Notes under the pieces: generated by a model
Seen by the model: only the letters and a program-made list of their open reading frames with translations
Databases searched by the model: none
Told to the model about the DNA's origin: nothing
Part shown: positions 1-7,357 of the stretch, piece by piece
Position numbering within the stretch: the first letter of the stretch is position 1
How the letters are laid out: each line of letters starts with the position of its first letter
NCBI GenBank assembly: GCA_905186105.1
Contig: LR994475.1
Coordinates: 1,055,964 to 1,071,466, forward strand
DNA: 15,503 nt
Reading direction: 5' to 3'
Source of the DNA: an uncultured Sutterella sp.
Lineage (GTDB): Bacteria > Pseudomonadota > Gammaproteobacteria > Burkholderiales > Burkholderiaceae_F
Position numbers and translations under genes: made by a program

Positions 1-293
1 GTATGTTCGACTGAGACTTGATAGCTCATGAAGGGCATGTCGACCATCACGAAGGTGTTGGGTGCCCCGCGCACCACGCTACGACCAAAAGTGATCATGT
101 CGTCCATCGTGACGGGCAGCGTGTTTTCGTAGCCCAACATCGTCATCCCGAGACTGTCGCCCACAAGAATCCCGTCAATTTCAGAGCGATCAACGAGTTT
201 TGCGGTACTGAAGTCATAACAGGTCGCCATGGCGATTTTTTCGCCCTTGGACTTCATGGCTTGAAGGTGTGGCAAGGTAATTGGTTCAGTCAT
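1..293 (-). CDS. panB: 3-methyl-2-oxobutanoate hydroxymethyltransferase, N-terminal part (cut by left window edge)
   Basis: PanB adds a hydroxymethyl group from 5,10-methylene-tetrahydrofolate to 2-oxoisovalerate, giving ketopantoate, the first committed step of pantothenate/CoA synthesis in the cytoplasm. I read 97 codons on the minus strand, starting [14 protein letters not shown]. Family signatures are clear: the VGDSLGM motif with Asp46 and Ser47, [13 protein letters not shown] at residues 54-66, and VDMPFMSYQ with Asp85. These correspond to the Mg2+ and substrate ligands Asp45, Ser46 and Asp84 of the E. coli enzyme. The ATG at 293-291 overlaps the TGA of the upstream PanG-like gene in an ATGA arrangement, so the start is well fixed and translational coupling is likely. 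About two thirds of the protein lies outside the window. A confident assignment. Confidence 0.95.
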   Translation of the reverse strand, partial: MTEPITLPHLQAMKSKGEKIAMATCYDFSTAKLVDRSEIDGILVGDSLGMTMLGYENTLPVTMDDMITFGRSVVRGAPNTFVMVDMPFMSYQVSVEH

Positions 294-1144
294 GCGTATT
301 GTTCCAAGAGATGAATGAGGGTCTGGTAGTTCTCGTCAGGGTGTCGTTGGCGTGCTATGTCGACGAGACGTAAAGAGGTCACGGCGTAGTGACGACGGTC
401 GGTGTCGGTCTCTAAAGCGTTAAGGTGTTTGGTGACAGTCCCAATGTCATTACGGTCAATGGTACCCGTCAAAGCGCTCTCAGGACCCACTACCAAAATG
501 TTCTTAAGGTTGGCCTCTAATAGAGGTCGAAGCGCGTCGAGCGCCTCGCGTTCACTAAAGCCACTACGCGCCATGAGGCTGAGGCTTTGCGCCATCAACG
601 TACACGTAAAGTTGCACGCAATGCTCGCAGCAGCGTGATACGCGACCTTCTGAGTGGTGGCAATGGGTTTCACCGTGAAACCCAAAGAGGCGAGGGTGTT
701 TTGAAGGGCTGTTGCTGCCTCGGTGTCCCCTTCGATCGTGAAGGTGGCTTCTTTAATGCTTTGCCAGACAGTCGTTTTATCGTGAAAGGGGTAAAGCGGA
801 TGAAGCCCCACACCAAGCGCCCCTAATTGGGCGCGATCAGCGAAAAGATCGTCAATAGAGTAGACCCCACTTGTATGACAAATCGTTTTGTCTGCGAGCG
901 GTAAAGGTCGCAGAGTTTCAATGACGGCTGGTAGTGCGTCGTCAGACACCGTGAGGAGGATCAGGTCAGCAGCAGTAACGAGCTTATTAATGGTTTGAAA
1001 CGATTCTGAACTCGTGAATTGTGCTGAAAATTGGGCGGATTTTGGGCTACGGCTATAAAAGCCAACCACGTTGAGCCCAGCCTCCACAAACGCTTTTGCG
1101 AGGGTTGTACCCACTTTGCCTGCACCAATAAAACCGATCTTCAT
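290..1144 (-). CDS. panG: Rossmann-fold/DUF2520 protein, probable PanG-type ketopantoate reductase
   Basis: A 284-residue protein with an N-terminal Rossmann fold: [12 protein letters not shown] carries GxGxxG at Gly7, Gly9 and Gly12, as expected for NAD(P)H binding. The C-terminal part has the hallmarks of DUF2520: HTSG at 90-93, GLHPLYPF at 113-120, YHAAAS at 169-174 followed by NF at 178-179, and [14 protein letters not shown] at 224-237. Proteins of this build include PanG, the alternative ketopantoate reductase first described in Francisella, which replaces PanE in some bacteria. Here the gene directly precedes panB with a 4-base ATGA overlap, so a pantoate-forming role (ketopantoate + NADPH) fits the operon. 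The domain family is seen in the sequence; the exact substrate is inferred from context. Length is normal and the frame is intact. Only a weak Shine-Dalgarno-like stretch precedes the ATG. A generic F420/NADP oxidoreductase is the alternative. Confidence 0.85.
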   Translation of the reverse strand: MKIGFIGAGKVGTTLAKAFVEAGLNVVGFYSRSPKSAQFSAQFTSSESFQTINKLVTAADLILLTVSDDALPAVIETLRPLPLADKTICHTSGVYSIDDLFADRAQLGALGVGLHPLYPFHDKTTVWQSIKEATFTIEGDTEAATALQNTLASLGFTVKPIATTQKVAYHAAASIACNFTCTLMAQSLSLMARSGFSEREALDALRPLLEANLKNILVVGPESALTGTIDRNDIGTVTKHLNALETDTDRRHYAVTSLRLVDIARQRHPDENYQTLIHLLEQYA

Positions 1145-1190
1145 GACACTCGTTAGATTGAAAAACGCCTTTTCTTTGAATATGGAATCA

Positions 1191-1204
1191 GACCTAACTA
1201 GGTC
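1191..1204. promoter_or_regulatory. Perfect inverted repeat GACCTA-AC-TAGGTC, possible operator
   Basis: Two 6-bp arms, GACCTA and TAGGTC, are exact reverse complements separated by AC. The element lies about 50 bases upstream of the PanG-like start codon and about 30 bases downstream of a minus-strand TATAAT box, so it would fall in the leader of the pantothenate operon. It could bind a dimeric repressor. No regulator is recognised in the window, so the role is inferred from position and symmetry only. Confidence 0.35.
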
Positions 1205-1232
1205 TATAAGTGGATCTTACTAAGGTTGGGCG

Positions 1233-1238
1233 ATTATA
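1233..1238 (-). promoter_or_regulatory. Candidate -10 box (TATAAT) of the panG-panB operon
   Basis: The minus strand reads TTGTATAATCG, a perfect sigma-70 -10 hexamer. No good -35 hexamer is found at 16-18 bp; the best at that spacing is CTTTTC. Transcription would begin near 1226 and give a leader of about 80 bases before the PanG-like ATG, containing the inverted repeat at 1191-1204. Support is the hexamer match and its position. Confidence 0.4.
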
Positions 1239-1559
1239 CAAGCCGTGTTGTGTATGAAAAGTCGGTGAGTGAGGAGGTTGTAACGGCACGCTTGCGGGTT
1301 GTCATCCTTAGGGATGAACCTCAACGCAACGCCAAAAGCACCACAACAAAGTAGTTATGCCTTGATTGCCGCTTTTAATTGAACTGCGCGATCCCTCGTT
1401 TAGGGGAGTTATTGTGGTGTGACAAATATTACAAATAGATACAACTATCGGTTAATTTGAAACTCAGAAAAAGAGAAAGATGGCTTTTGTAGGGTGTGAT
1501 ATCGAAAGAAGCGTAAATGTTTTGAGAACGATTTGTTGAACGTGCTACTCGAGACAAAA

Positions 1560-1592
1560 ACGCCTCGAAAAGCGTGAGACCTTTCGAGGCGT
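1560..1592 (-). terminator. Rho-independent terminator, minus strand
   Basis: An 11-bp perfect stem (ACGCCTCGAAA at 1560-1570 pairing with TTTCGAGGCGT at 1582-1592) encloses an 11-base loop. Read on the minus strand, the stem is followed at once by TTTTTG, the layout of an intrinsic terminator. On the plus strand the bases after the stem (GAGTTCTTT) make a poor U-tract, so the direction is minus. It would end a transcript arriving from about 1600-2000, where no intact gene remains, and shield the pantothenate operon from it. Confidence 0.75.
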
Positions 1593-1673
1593 GAGTTCTT
1601 TGGTTGGATTCACTGCTGTCCAAGAACCGCGAAAGTTGAAAACCGACGCGTATGCGAGAGGTCTTTTCAAGCG

Positions 1674-1948
1674 TTAGAACCGTTTTTGCGATTTGACCCC
1701 CTTAAAATTGCAGAGCTTGTTGAGGAGGTCCGAATAGGCTTTTTTCGTCTGAATAGGAACAAACATCTGGTCGACTAAGCCATTCCGTCAGATCTATCAA
1801 TGTCATGAGGTTCAATCGAATGCACTTGACGAGGTTGGAGAAGTTCCATGGGTGCTTTGAACATTTTTGTAGATACATCTGCAGTAAGACGGTTATGGCA
1901 TGTCAAGCGAGTGTACCCGTTTGAGAGAAATTCACGTTTAATAAGAAT
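1674..1948 (-). pseudogene. Possible degraded coding remnant, unrecognised
   Basis: Two short minus-strand open stretches follow one another in different frames. The first, 1948-1775, includes TCHNRLTADVSTKMFKAP and ends at TAG. The second, 1787-1674, includes FVPIQTKKAYSDLLNKL and ends at TAA, with a terminator 82 bases downstream. They overlap by 13 bases and would join through one frameshift. The residue mix looks protein-like and resembles the tail of a transposase or other basic protein, but I do not recognise a family. The main support is the orphan terminator downstream. Chance open frames are a real alternative. Confidence 0.2.
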
Positions 1949-1980
1949 TCATACAAAAGGCTCTGAATAGGAGCTCATTC

Positions 1981-2003
1981 GATTGTTAAAAATGTACACA
2001 ATC
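1981..2003. promoter_or_regulatory. Spaced inverted repeat GATTGT-N11-ACAATC
   Basis: The arms GATTGT (1981-1986) and ACAATC (1998-2003) are exact reverse complements about one and a half helical turns apart centre to centre, about 125 bases upstream of the probable ATG at 2129. A TTGTTA hexamer starts inside the left arm and is followed 17 bases later by TAGTAA, a weak sigma-70 candidate. This could be an operator-promoter of the plus-strand gene block. It could also be chance in AT-rich DNA. Confidence 0.25.
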
Positions 2004-2128
2004 TGTAGTAAAATGACTTGTATTTAGGGTGACACCTAGGAAGATACCTTTTGGTTGCCGAGTGTGTCGAAAACTGCATGCAACCTTAGTTATGGTGATT
2101 TTGGTTAAATAGGGTAGGTTTTGATAGA

Positions 2129-3032
2129 ATGAGCAAACCAAATAGCTATCAAAGACGGTTAAACGATACCTTCGCCCCCCCACACACACACACGAACGCA
2201 TTCACGTATAGTTAGGCGACTAGATCCATCAAAAGACAAATACGTCCTTGATTCGCTTGCATGTTTTTTTGCTGATCCTGCTAAAGCAATCGAAAAAAGC
2301 ATGCTCGGTAGTGCTAGGTTGCACTTCGGGTGCCGAGCACAAGCCTGGGATCGCTTTTATACAAATTTTCAAAGTCGCTATGTAGCGATTTCACAGCTAA
2401 ATGACGAGTTAGCTCAACGTGCCGCTGTAGAACTGTCAGCCTATTTGGCGTTCTTTGGCATGTTTACTAAAGGGACACAGCTTTTATCGACCAATTCGTT
2501 ATTTTTTGAGCAAGTGGTCATATCACTTATAAACACTGCTCAAAGGTTGAGTCTTCGTCCTTACCAGACAAATTTTACTCAGAGGCAGGTTGCTTGTCTT
2601 ATTACCGCAGTCAAAACTGGACTGACGGTTGCCAAAAAGAGCCTCCTCGTTCCTGTTCGAGTTACTGATACTCTCATAACAAAAATTCTCTTAGGCACAT
2701 TTGCGTGTCTACCAGCATTCGACAGTTTCTATAGGGTAGGCGTCAAAACGCTTTATACCTATGCTGGATATATCAATCTTCCATTGTCGTTAGTGCAATT
2801 TCCACACAAGCTAGGCACTGATATTGGGGAATTTCTCCAATGGTCTTACTCTCGCCAAGTGATTGATCAGTTTTCAAAGTGGATTCCTTTTGAATTGGTT
2901 GCTTATCCATTTGAAAAGACCAAAACACATGTAATGCCATATCCCATTATGCGATCAATCGACTTGCTGTTATGGACTGTGGGTAAAACCGTCATTTCAA
3001 CAAAAGAAAGTCATAAAGTTTTACCCAATTGA
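2129..3032 (+). CDS. Conserved protein of unknown function, out of frame at a C7/(CA)6 tract (intact part 2301-3032)
   Basis: The longest ATG-started uninterrupted frame is 2301-3032, 243 residues. Its frame stays open upstream to 2163 without a usable start codon and reads sensible protein there, including VLDSLACFFADPAKAIEKS. A better start is ATG 2129 (MSKPNSYQRRLNDTFA). It meets TAG at 2213-2215 only because the C7/(CA)6 tract at 2175-2192 throws it out of frame. Losing one C, or gaining one CA, gives a 300-residue or slightly longer protein. Recognisable blocks are AYLAFFGMFTKGTQLL, VTDTLITKILLGTFACLPAFD and a C-terminal YPIMRSIDLLLW. I recall a family of conserved hypothetical proteins with similar blocks (TDTLVTKI.LG..GC.PAYD, YP.MK..DM..W) but know of no assigned function. 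No signal peptide is apparent and no catalytic motif is evident. It ends 70 bases before the large autotransporter and may share its transcript. Confidence 0.65.
2175..2192 (+). repeat. Compound slippery tract C7/(CA)6, probable phase-variation switch
   Basis: Seven Cs (2175-2181) run directly into six CA dinucleotides, the first sharing the last C (2181-2192). The tract lies 16 codons after ATG 2129, between two stretches of protein-like sequence in different frames. In the present form the frame is off. C6, CA7 or CA4 would join the two frames. Mixed mono- and dinucleotide tracts near the 5' end of a gene are typical substrates for slipped-strand mispairing. A T7 run at 2264-2270 lies further inside the same N-terminal region. 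Confidence 0.6.
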
Positions 3033-3045
3033 GAGTTAGTAATTC

Positions 3046-3084
3046 TTTTTTCCTTTTGGATAACCTTTTTTTAATAGCTTTTTT
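3046..3084 (+). promoter_or_regulatory. Three T-runs upstream of the large autotransporter
   Basis: Runs of T6 (3046-3051), T7 (3066-3072) and T6 (3079-3084) lie between the end of the preceding gene and the ATG at 3103. Their centres are about 20 and 12 bases apart, roughly in helical phase, so the segment may be bent and could assist a promoter or bind a nucleoid protein. The ribosome binding site of 3103 is weak (AAGAG 14 bases before the ATG, AAGA 6 bases before). No confident -35/-10 pair was found here. Confidence 0.25.
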
Positions 3085-3102
3085 AAGAGTTTAAGACTAA
3101 TC

Positions 3103-5958
3103 ATGAATAAGATATTCAAAAATGTTTGGAATCACGTTAGAGGTCAGATCGTCTGCGTGAGTGAAAATTCTTCGTCACATGATCGTTCAACAAATAATGA
3201 AATCGTGGGATCGGTAGTTAACCATGAATCCAATGACCAGAAGAATTTTTTATTTGTTAAAAACCGCATTGCGTTAGCTGTAATGGGACTGTCCATGAGC
3301 ATCCAACCCGTGATGGCTGCTATCGACTATAACGAATGGTTGCAAGAACCCAATCAAGACAGACTTACCTTGACCATGTCAGTAGCTGGCGGTACATATG
3401 GTCATATCAAAGATTGGACTCATTCTTGGGATACCACTCAGAAAACGGTTGTCACTTTTGAACAAGGTTCTAGACTTACTACTGGTGTATATGGAATCAA
3501 GGGCGGTAAATTCTATGGTGAATTGGGTAAGACCGGGTTATTAAGACATTGGGCAGTTATCAATAAAGGTACTCTCGAAGACTCGACAGACGCTGTCAAT
3601 GGGCATGCTCAGGTAGGATCGACAAACTGGATTCATAAATTCGCAAATACTGCAACAGGGTCGATCAATGTTTTTGACCTTCGTTCTAATCAAGTTCTTA
3701 ATGAATCTGAGAACTTTAAAGTAAACGTTCTACATCTACAAGCAGGCGGCGAATTACAGAACAGCGGTACTATAAATGTATCCAATGAACTTCGTGTTGG
3801 TGTTGCAGATAAAGCTATTTTCGATAATAACAAAGTAGCAATAGATCCTAATCAGCAATCCATTATTCTTCCTACAGTACAGTATGATGATGCAAATTCT
3901 CATACTGTTCTTAACAATTCTGGAACTATTAATGCAAATCAGGCTTATGTAGCCGGTAAATTAAATAATGCTGAGCACGCGGTATTCAATGTCCAAAACA
4001 ATTTGACTGTTACTCAGGCAGTTGAAAACAAAGGACACCTTAATGCACTGTCGGCAACTTTAGAAGGGTTGACAAACACCTCAAATTCGCAGTTACAAGT
4101 GACCAACGATCTAACTGTTAATCAGACAGTTAATAATCAAGGCAAACTCGATACCAACACTGCTTACTTTGCCGATGGTTTGACGAATGCGGGTAGTGGG
4201 GAAAATGGCAAGATCAATGTTGACGATATGACCGTTGTCGGCATGTTAACGAATACAGGTACAGTTTCTGCTACTCAATCCATCGTTGTTGATCAACTTG
4301 TGAACGGAACATTAGATGTTTCTGGTCAAATCAATTCCTCTGGAACTTTGACTGTTAAATCTGACTTCCAAAATGCGAAGATGGGTCGCATTGAGGTTGG
4401 TCAATTGTCTGCCGATTCTCTTTCAGTGACTAATAACGGCGAAATCGTTTTAACTAAAATTGGCGAAGATGTAGTATCTAAATTAGGGACTTTAGATAAT
4501 AAGAATTTAATTCGTACATCCCATGACGTTCAAGTCACGTCTTTAAATAACGAAAAAGACGCAAAAATAATTGGTGCTGGCAAATTAACAGTATCAGAAA
4601 ACATGACGAATAATGGGCATATTGGCAGTAGTAATGAAAGATTAAAACATATTGTGATTAGTGGTAAGACCATTAATGATGGTAAAATATATGCCGAAGA
4701 AATGTCAACTGCTGGATTGACGAATAATGGTACGATTAGCGTCGAGAACATTCTTTCAAGTGGTACAAGCGATGACACTGTCGTAAATACAGGAGAATTA
4801 ACGGCTGGTTATTTTAATTTGAAAGGTACCTTCAACAATACTAATTCGGTTATAAGTCAGAGTAATAATCAAGGATCCAATTTTGATACTGTTAATAACT
4901 CAGGGACTATTAAAGCCAATCATAACTTGGTCGCTGTAAATCTTTCAAACAACGAGAACGGGACAATTAATGTAGTCAACAATTTGACCACTCAACAATT
5001 GAATAATTCCGGTCACATCGGTTCTGACACTGACAGAGTCAATCGGCTAATCGTGGATAATGGAGTGGCGCAAGATGCCTCCGCAATTAATGCAGGTAGC
5101 ATTTATGTTAAGAATGCTGAATTCCGCAAGAATCTGCAGATTGATAAAGGCGGATTATTAGACGCTTTAGCTTCTTTAAGCTTTGCATCGGTTGAAAACA
5201 GTGGGGCAATAGTTGCCAAATCCATTACTGCAGCGGGACATTTAAATAATTTGCAGAATAGCGATGGTAAACATTCAACGTTGACTACTGATTCACTTTT
5301 AGTCACAGAAAAGCTGAGTAATGCGGGAGAGCTAAATGTAAATCAAACATTGACGGCTCAAAATTTTGATAATAGTGGCATATTCAACCAAAGGACCGAT
5401 ATAAGTGGCAAAAAAGCCGAAGTGACAAATGAAATTGCAAATAGTGGAGTAATGAATCTAACTACAGGCTTTAAGTCAACAAGTTTGAATAATCAAGGAT
5501 CAGCCGAGATTAAGGGAACTGGTTCAATCGAAATTGCTAATTTAGTTAACAACGGCAATATTGGAATTAAAAACCAGTTGCTTGATTTAAATGTTACTGA
5601 AACTGCTTCCAATAATAAGAATATTACTGTTGTAAATGCAGAATTCAACCAGCTTACCAATAGTGGAAATATTTTGGTTTCAGAAAAGTTTGAAGCTACT
5701 GGTAACTTTGAAAACCAACAAGGTGCACAAGTTTCGGCTAAGTATATCAATTTAATAAGCGGTTCTAATAACGGAAGTATTGATGGCAAAGAACAGATAA
5801 CCATCGGGAATACAAACTCAAGTGAAAATCAATGGTTTGATCATCAGAGCGGTGATTTCAATGCAAAAACATTATTACTAGTACTGAAAGGGCAAGCTCA
5901 AACTCAGCGCGTCGGCAAACTCGGTGACGATTGGTACCTTGAAATCATATGGTGGTGA
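3103..5958 (+). CDS. Autotransporter segment 1: ESPR signal peptide and N-terminal repeat passenger
   Basis: Open for 951 codons from ATG 3103. Residues 1-72 are the ESPR signal peptide. The rest is passenger built of loosely repeated units around N-N-S/T-G-T/H-I/L, for example LNNSGTINANQ and LTNTGTVSATQ, at intervals of about 20-40 residues, as expected for coils of a right-handed beta-helix. A longer unit containing GHIGS followed by an Arg and a hydrophobic strand occurs at residues 505 and 637, with a weaker GNIG copy at 818. Only the final 20-odd residues (after about 5890, ending DDWYLEIIWW) are out-of-frame sequence. Base composition is markedly AT-rich (about 28-38% GC in the lines I counted), unlike the later segments. 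A truncated, secreted, non-anchored product is possible as written. Confidence 0.8.
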   Translation: MNKIFKNVWNHVRGQIVCVSENSSSHDRSTNNEIVGSVVNHESNDQKNFLFVKNRIALAVMGLSMSIQPVMAAIDYNEWLQEPNQDRLTLTMSVAGGTYGHIKDWTHSWDTTQKTVVTFEQGSRLTTGVYGIKGGKFYGELGKTGLLRHWAVINKGTLEDSTDAVNGHAQVGSTNWIHKFANTATGSINVFDLRSNQVLNESENFKVNVLHLQAGGELQNSGTINVSNELRVGVADKAIFDNNKVAIDPNQQSIILPTVQYDDANSHTVLNNSGTINANQAYVAGKLNNAEHAVFNVQNNLTVTQAVENKGHLNALSATLEGLTNTSNSQLQVTNDLTVNQTVNNQGKLDTNTAYFADGLTNAGSGENGKINVDDMTVVGMLTNTGTVSATQSIVVDQLVNGTLDVSGQINSSGTLTVKSDFQNAKMGRIEVGQLSADSLSVTNNGEIVLTKIGEDVVSKLGTLDNKNLIRTSHDVQVTSLNNEKDAKIIGAGKLTVSENMTNNGHIGSSNERLKHIVISGKTINDGKIYAEEMSTAGLTNNGTISVENILSSGTSDDTVVNTGELTAGYFNLKGTFNNTNSVISQSNNQGSNFDTVNNSGTIKANHNLVAVNLSNNENGTINVVNNLTTQQLNNSGHIGSDTDRVNRLIVDNGVAQDASAINAGSIYVKNAEFRKNLQIDKGGLLDALASLSFASVENSGAIVAKSITAAGHLNNLQNSDGKHSTLTTDSLLVTEKLSNAGELNVNQTLTAQNFDNSGIFNQRTDISGKKAEVTNEIANSGVMNLTTGFKSTSLNNQGSAEIKGTGSIEIANLVNNGNIGIKNQLLDLNVTETASNNKNITVVNAEFNQLTNSGNILVSEKFEATGNFENQQGAQVSAKYINLISGSNNGSIDGKEQITIGNTNSSENQWFDHQSGDFNAKTLLLVLKGQAQTQRVGKLGDDWYLEIIWW

Positions 5959-7357
5959 AGCAACGCTTGAAAACGAACGTGCTCTCGTATTAGGTTCAAT
6001 TGGGAATGTTGTAGGAATGACCTATACGCAAACAAATGGGTCATTACGCGTTGAAGACAACACGTTCTTTAAGAACAGCACGATTAACATCAATGGTGGT
6101 GAGCTCATCCGAACTACCGTGGGAGCTAATACGCTTGGTCAAGGTAATACTATTGTATTGTCTGGAAAATCACAGCCATCTTTCGGTCCAGACACTGATC
6201 AACCTCTTGGGGACAATTGGAGGAATGGACTCACGTATGTTCATGTAGGTCTTTTAAACTCTGATTCTAACGTTACGATTGATTCGGGAGCGTTGCTAGA
6301 GGCTGACCAGGTAAAACTGACAGACAAGACGCTAACGTTAAATGGCGGTGTACTTGCTTCCAAGCTCGGTAGTTTCTTTGTATCGACTTCAGAAGACTTC
6401 TTTACCATCGATTCTGGTGATGCACATAAGTTACCCACAACCGTATTGGGAACCAAAGACGTTGGTGCACTCAATCAGTCGTTCCAGGACAACCTAACGG
6501 TGACGGGTAAAGGCGGTACGTTAGTTCTGACGGATGACTATGTATATACTCAGGCAATCAAATCAGCGAATCAAGCCTTTCAAACAGCTTTTGAAGGTAC
6601 TAACGTCGTTTTCACTGGACAGATCACAGATCCATCTACTAAAGACAACAAGTTCTATCTAGATACATTTAATGCATTAAAGAGTGAACAACCAGAGGAT
6701 TCGAAGTTCAATACTCCAGGGTTAGTTTTCTCGAATATGGTCTATGTCAATAAGCAAAATAGTGAAGACACTGTTGCGCACAATAGACTTGTTGTTGGTA
6801 ATCCAGGTTCATCAACTGACGGCTTCAATCTGACTCAAAACATTGGTTTTATGAGTGTTGAAGACGCTGATGTAGTCGTTGTTCAAGATGGAATGACCTT
6901 CACCTTAACGGGTAATACTAGTGAGCCAGGCATCGATTTGGTAAATGATGCTAATGGCAAAGTACAAGTGACGGGGGCGGGTTCTCTCTTTAATTTGGGT
7001 AACCAAGGCGTGATCGGCGTAAAAGGCAATCTAGGAACACTGACTGTTGAAAATAACGGTAAATTTAAGACAGTTAAGGGGACCTACAAAGTCAATCATC
7101 TTCAACTATCTACTGGTGGCACTGGGGAAGTTGCAAAAGACGCTGTGTTGAATGTCAACAACTACAATGACGATGCTGAATTAGGTACTGCATTAACTAA
7201 TCATGGTGTTTTAAATCTTGCCCAAAATGATGCTGTAATCACCACAGTGTTTAATAATGATGGCGAGTTTAATGCTACTGGTTCGAATACGACCCTCAAG
7301 GGTAACTTTAACAATACAGCTGAAGTACTTTGCAAAGTTCCAATTTGTCAAATTTGA
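5924..7357 (+). CDS. Autotransporter segment 2: middle passenger, frameshifted fragment
   Basis: The frame is open from 5888 and includes GTG 5924, but neither GTG nor any later codon has a convincing ribosome binding site. This is the continuation of segment 1 in the next frame, not an independent gene. It reads KLKLSASANSVTIGTLK and onward for about 480 residues of beta-rich, Gly/Asn/Asp-rich passenger. Motifs include VNHLQLSTGGTGEV and LTNHGVLNLAQNDAV near its end. The last nine residues (LCKVPICQI) contain two cysteines, unusual in this almost cysteine-free passenger. That supports the view that they are read out of frame after the TTT at 7329-7331. Confidence 0.65.
   Translation: MTIGTLKSYGGEATLENERALVLGSIGNVVGMTYTQTNGSLRVEDNTFFKNSTININGGELIRTTVGANTLGQGNTIVLSGKSQPSFGPDTDQPLGDNWRNGLTYVHVGLLNSDSNVTIDSGALLEADQVKLTDKTLTLNGGVLASKLGSFFVSTSEDFFTIDSGDAHKLPTTVLGTKDVGALNQSFQDNLTVTGKGGTLVLTDDYVYTQAIKSANQAFQTAFEGTNVVFTGQITDPSTKDNKFYLDTFNALKSEQPEDSKFNTPGLVFSNMVYVNKQNSEDTVAHNRLVVGNPGSSTDGFNLTQNIGFMSVEDADVVVVQDGMTFTLTGNTSEPGIDLVNDANGKVQVTGAGSLFNLGNQGVIGVKGNLGTLTVENNGKFKTVKGTYKVNHLQLSTGGTGEVAKDAVLNVNNYNDDAELGTALTNHGVLNLAQNDAVITTVFNNDGEFNATGSNTTLKGNFNNTAEVLCKVPICQI

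Larger units (their letters stand above)
1145..2128. other. Long spacer without a convincing gene
   Basis: Nearly 1 kb between the divergent pantothenate operon and the plus-strand gene block. No tRNA arm (GTTCRA-type T-loop), CRISPR repeat or intact insertion sequence was seen. The contents I can support are the operon promoter region (1191-1238), a minus-strand terminator (1560-1592), a possible degraded minus-strand coding remnant (1674-1948) and a spaced inverted repeat (1981-2003). A weak bulged hairpin with CATCC/GGATG arms sits around 1300-1320. The presence of a terminator with no intact gene feeding it suggests that a minus-strand gene once stood here and decayed. Confidence 0.6.

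Noticed and set aside
18..314. Plus-strand open frame of 98 codons at the left edge
   Set aside because: It is the antisense shadow of panB, whose minus-strand reading is unmistakable.
1290..1330. Bulged CATCC/GGATG hairpin as a small RNA or riboswitch
   Set aside because: The stem is short with a bulge, has no T-run, and no known riboswitch core is recognisable.
2301..2339. Hairpin TGCTCGG/CCGAGCA covering ATG 2301 as a translational control element
   Set aside because: The frame reads as protein well upstream of this ATG, so the pairing is more likely coincidental coding sequence.
5880..5930. Programmed +1 ribosomal frameshift joining autotransporter segments 1 and 2
   Set aside because: The site lacks a clear +1 signal such as a rare or stop codon in the A site, and two more unrelated breaks follow in the same gene. 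Mutation or sequencing error is simpler.
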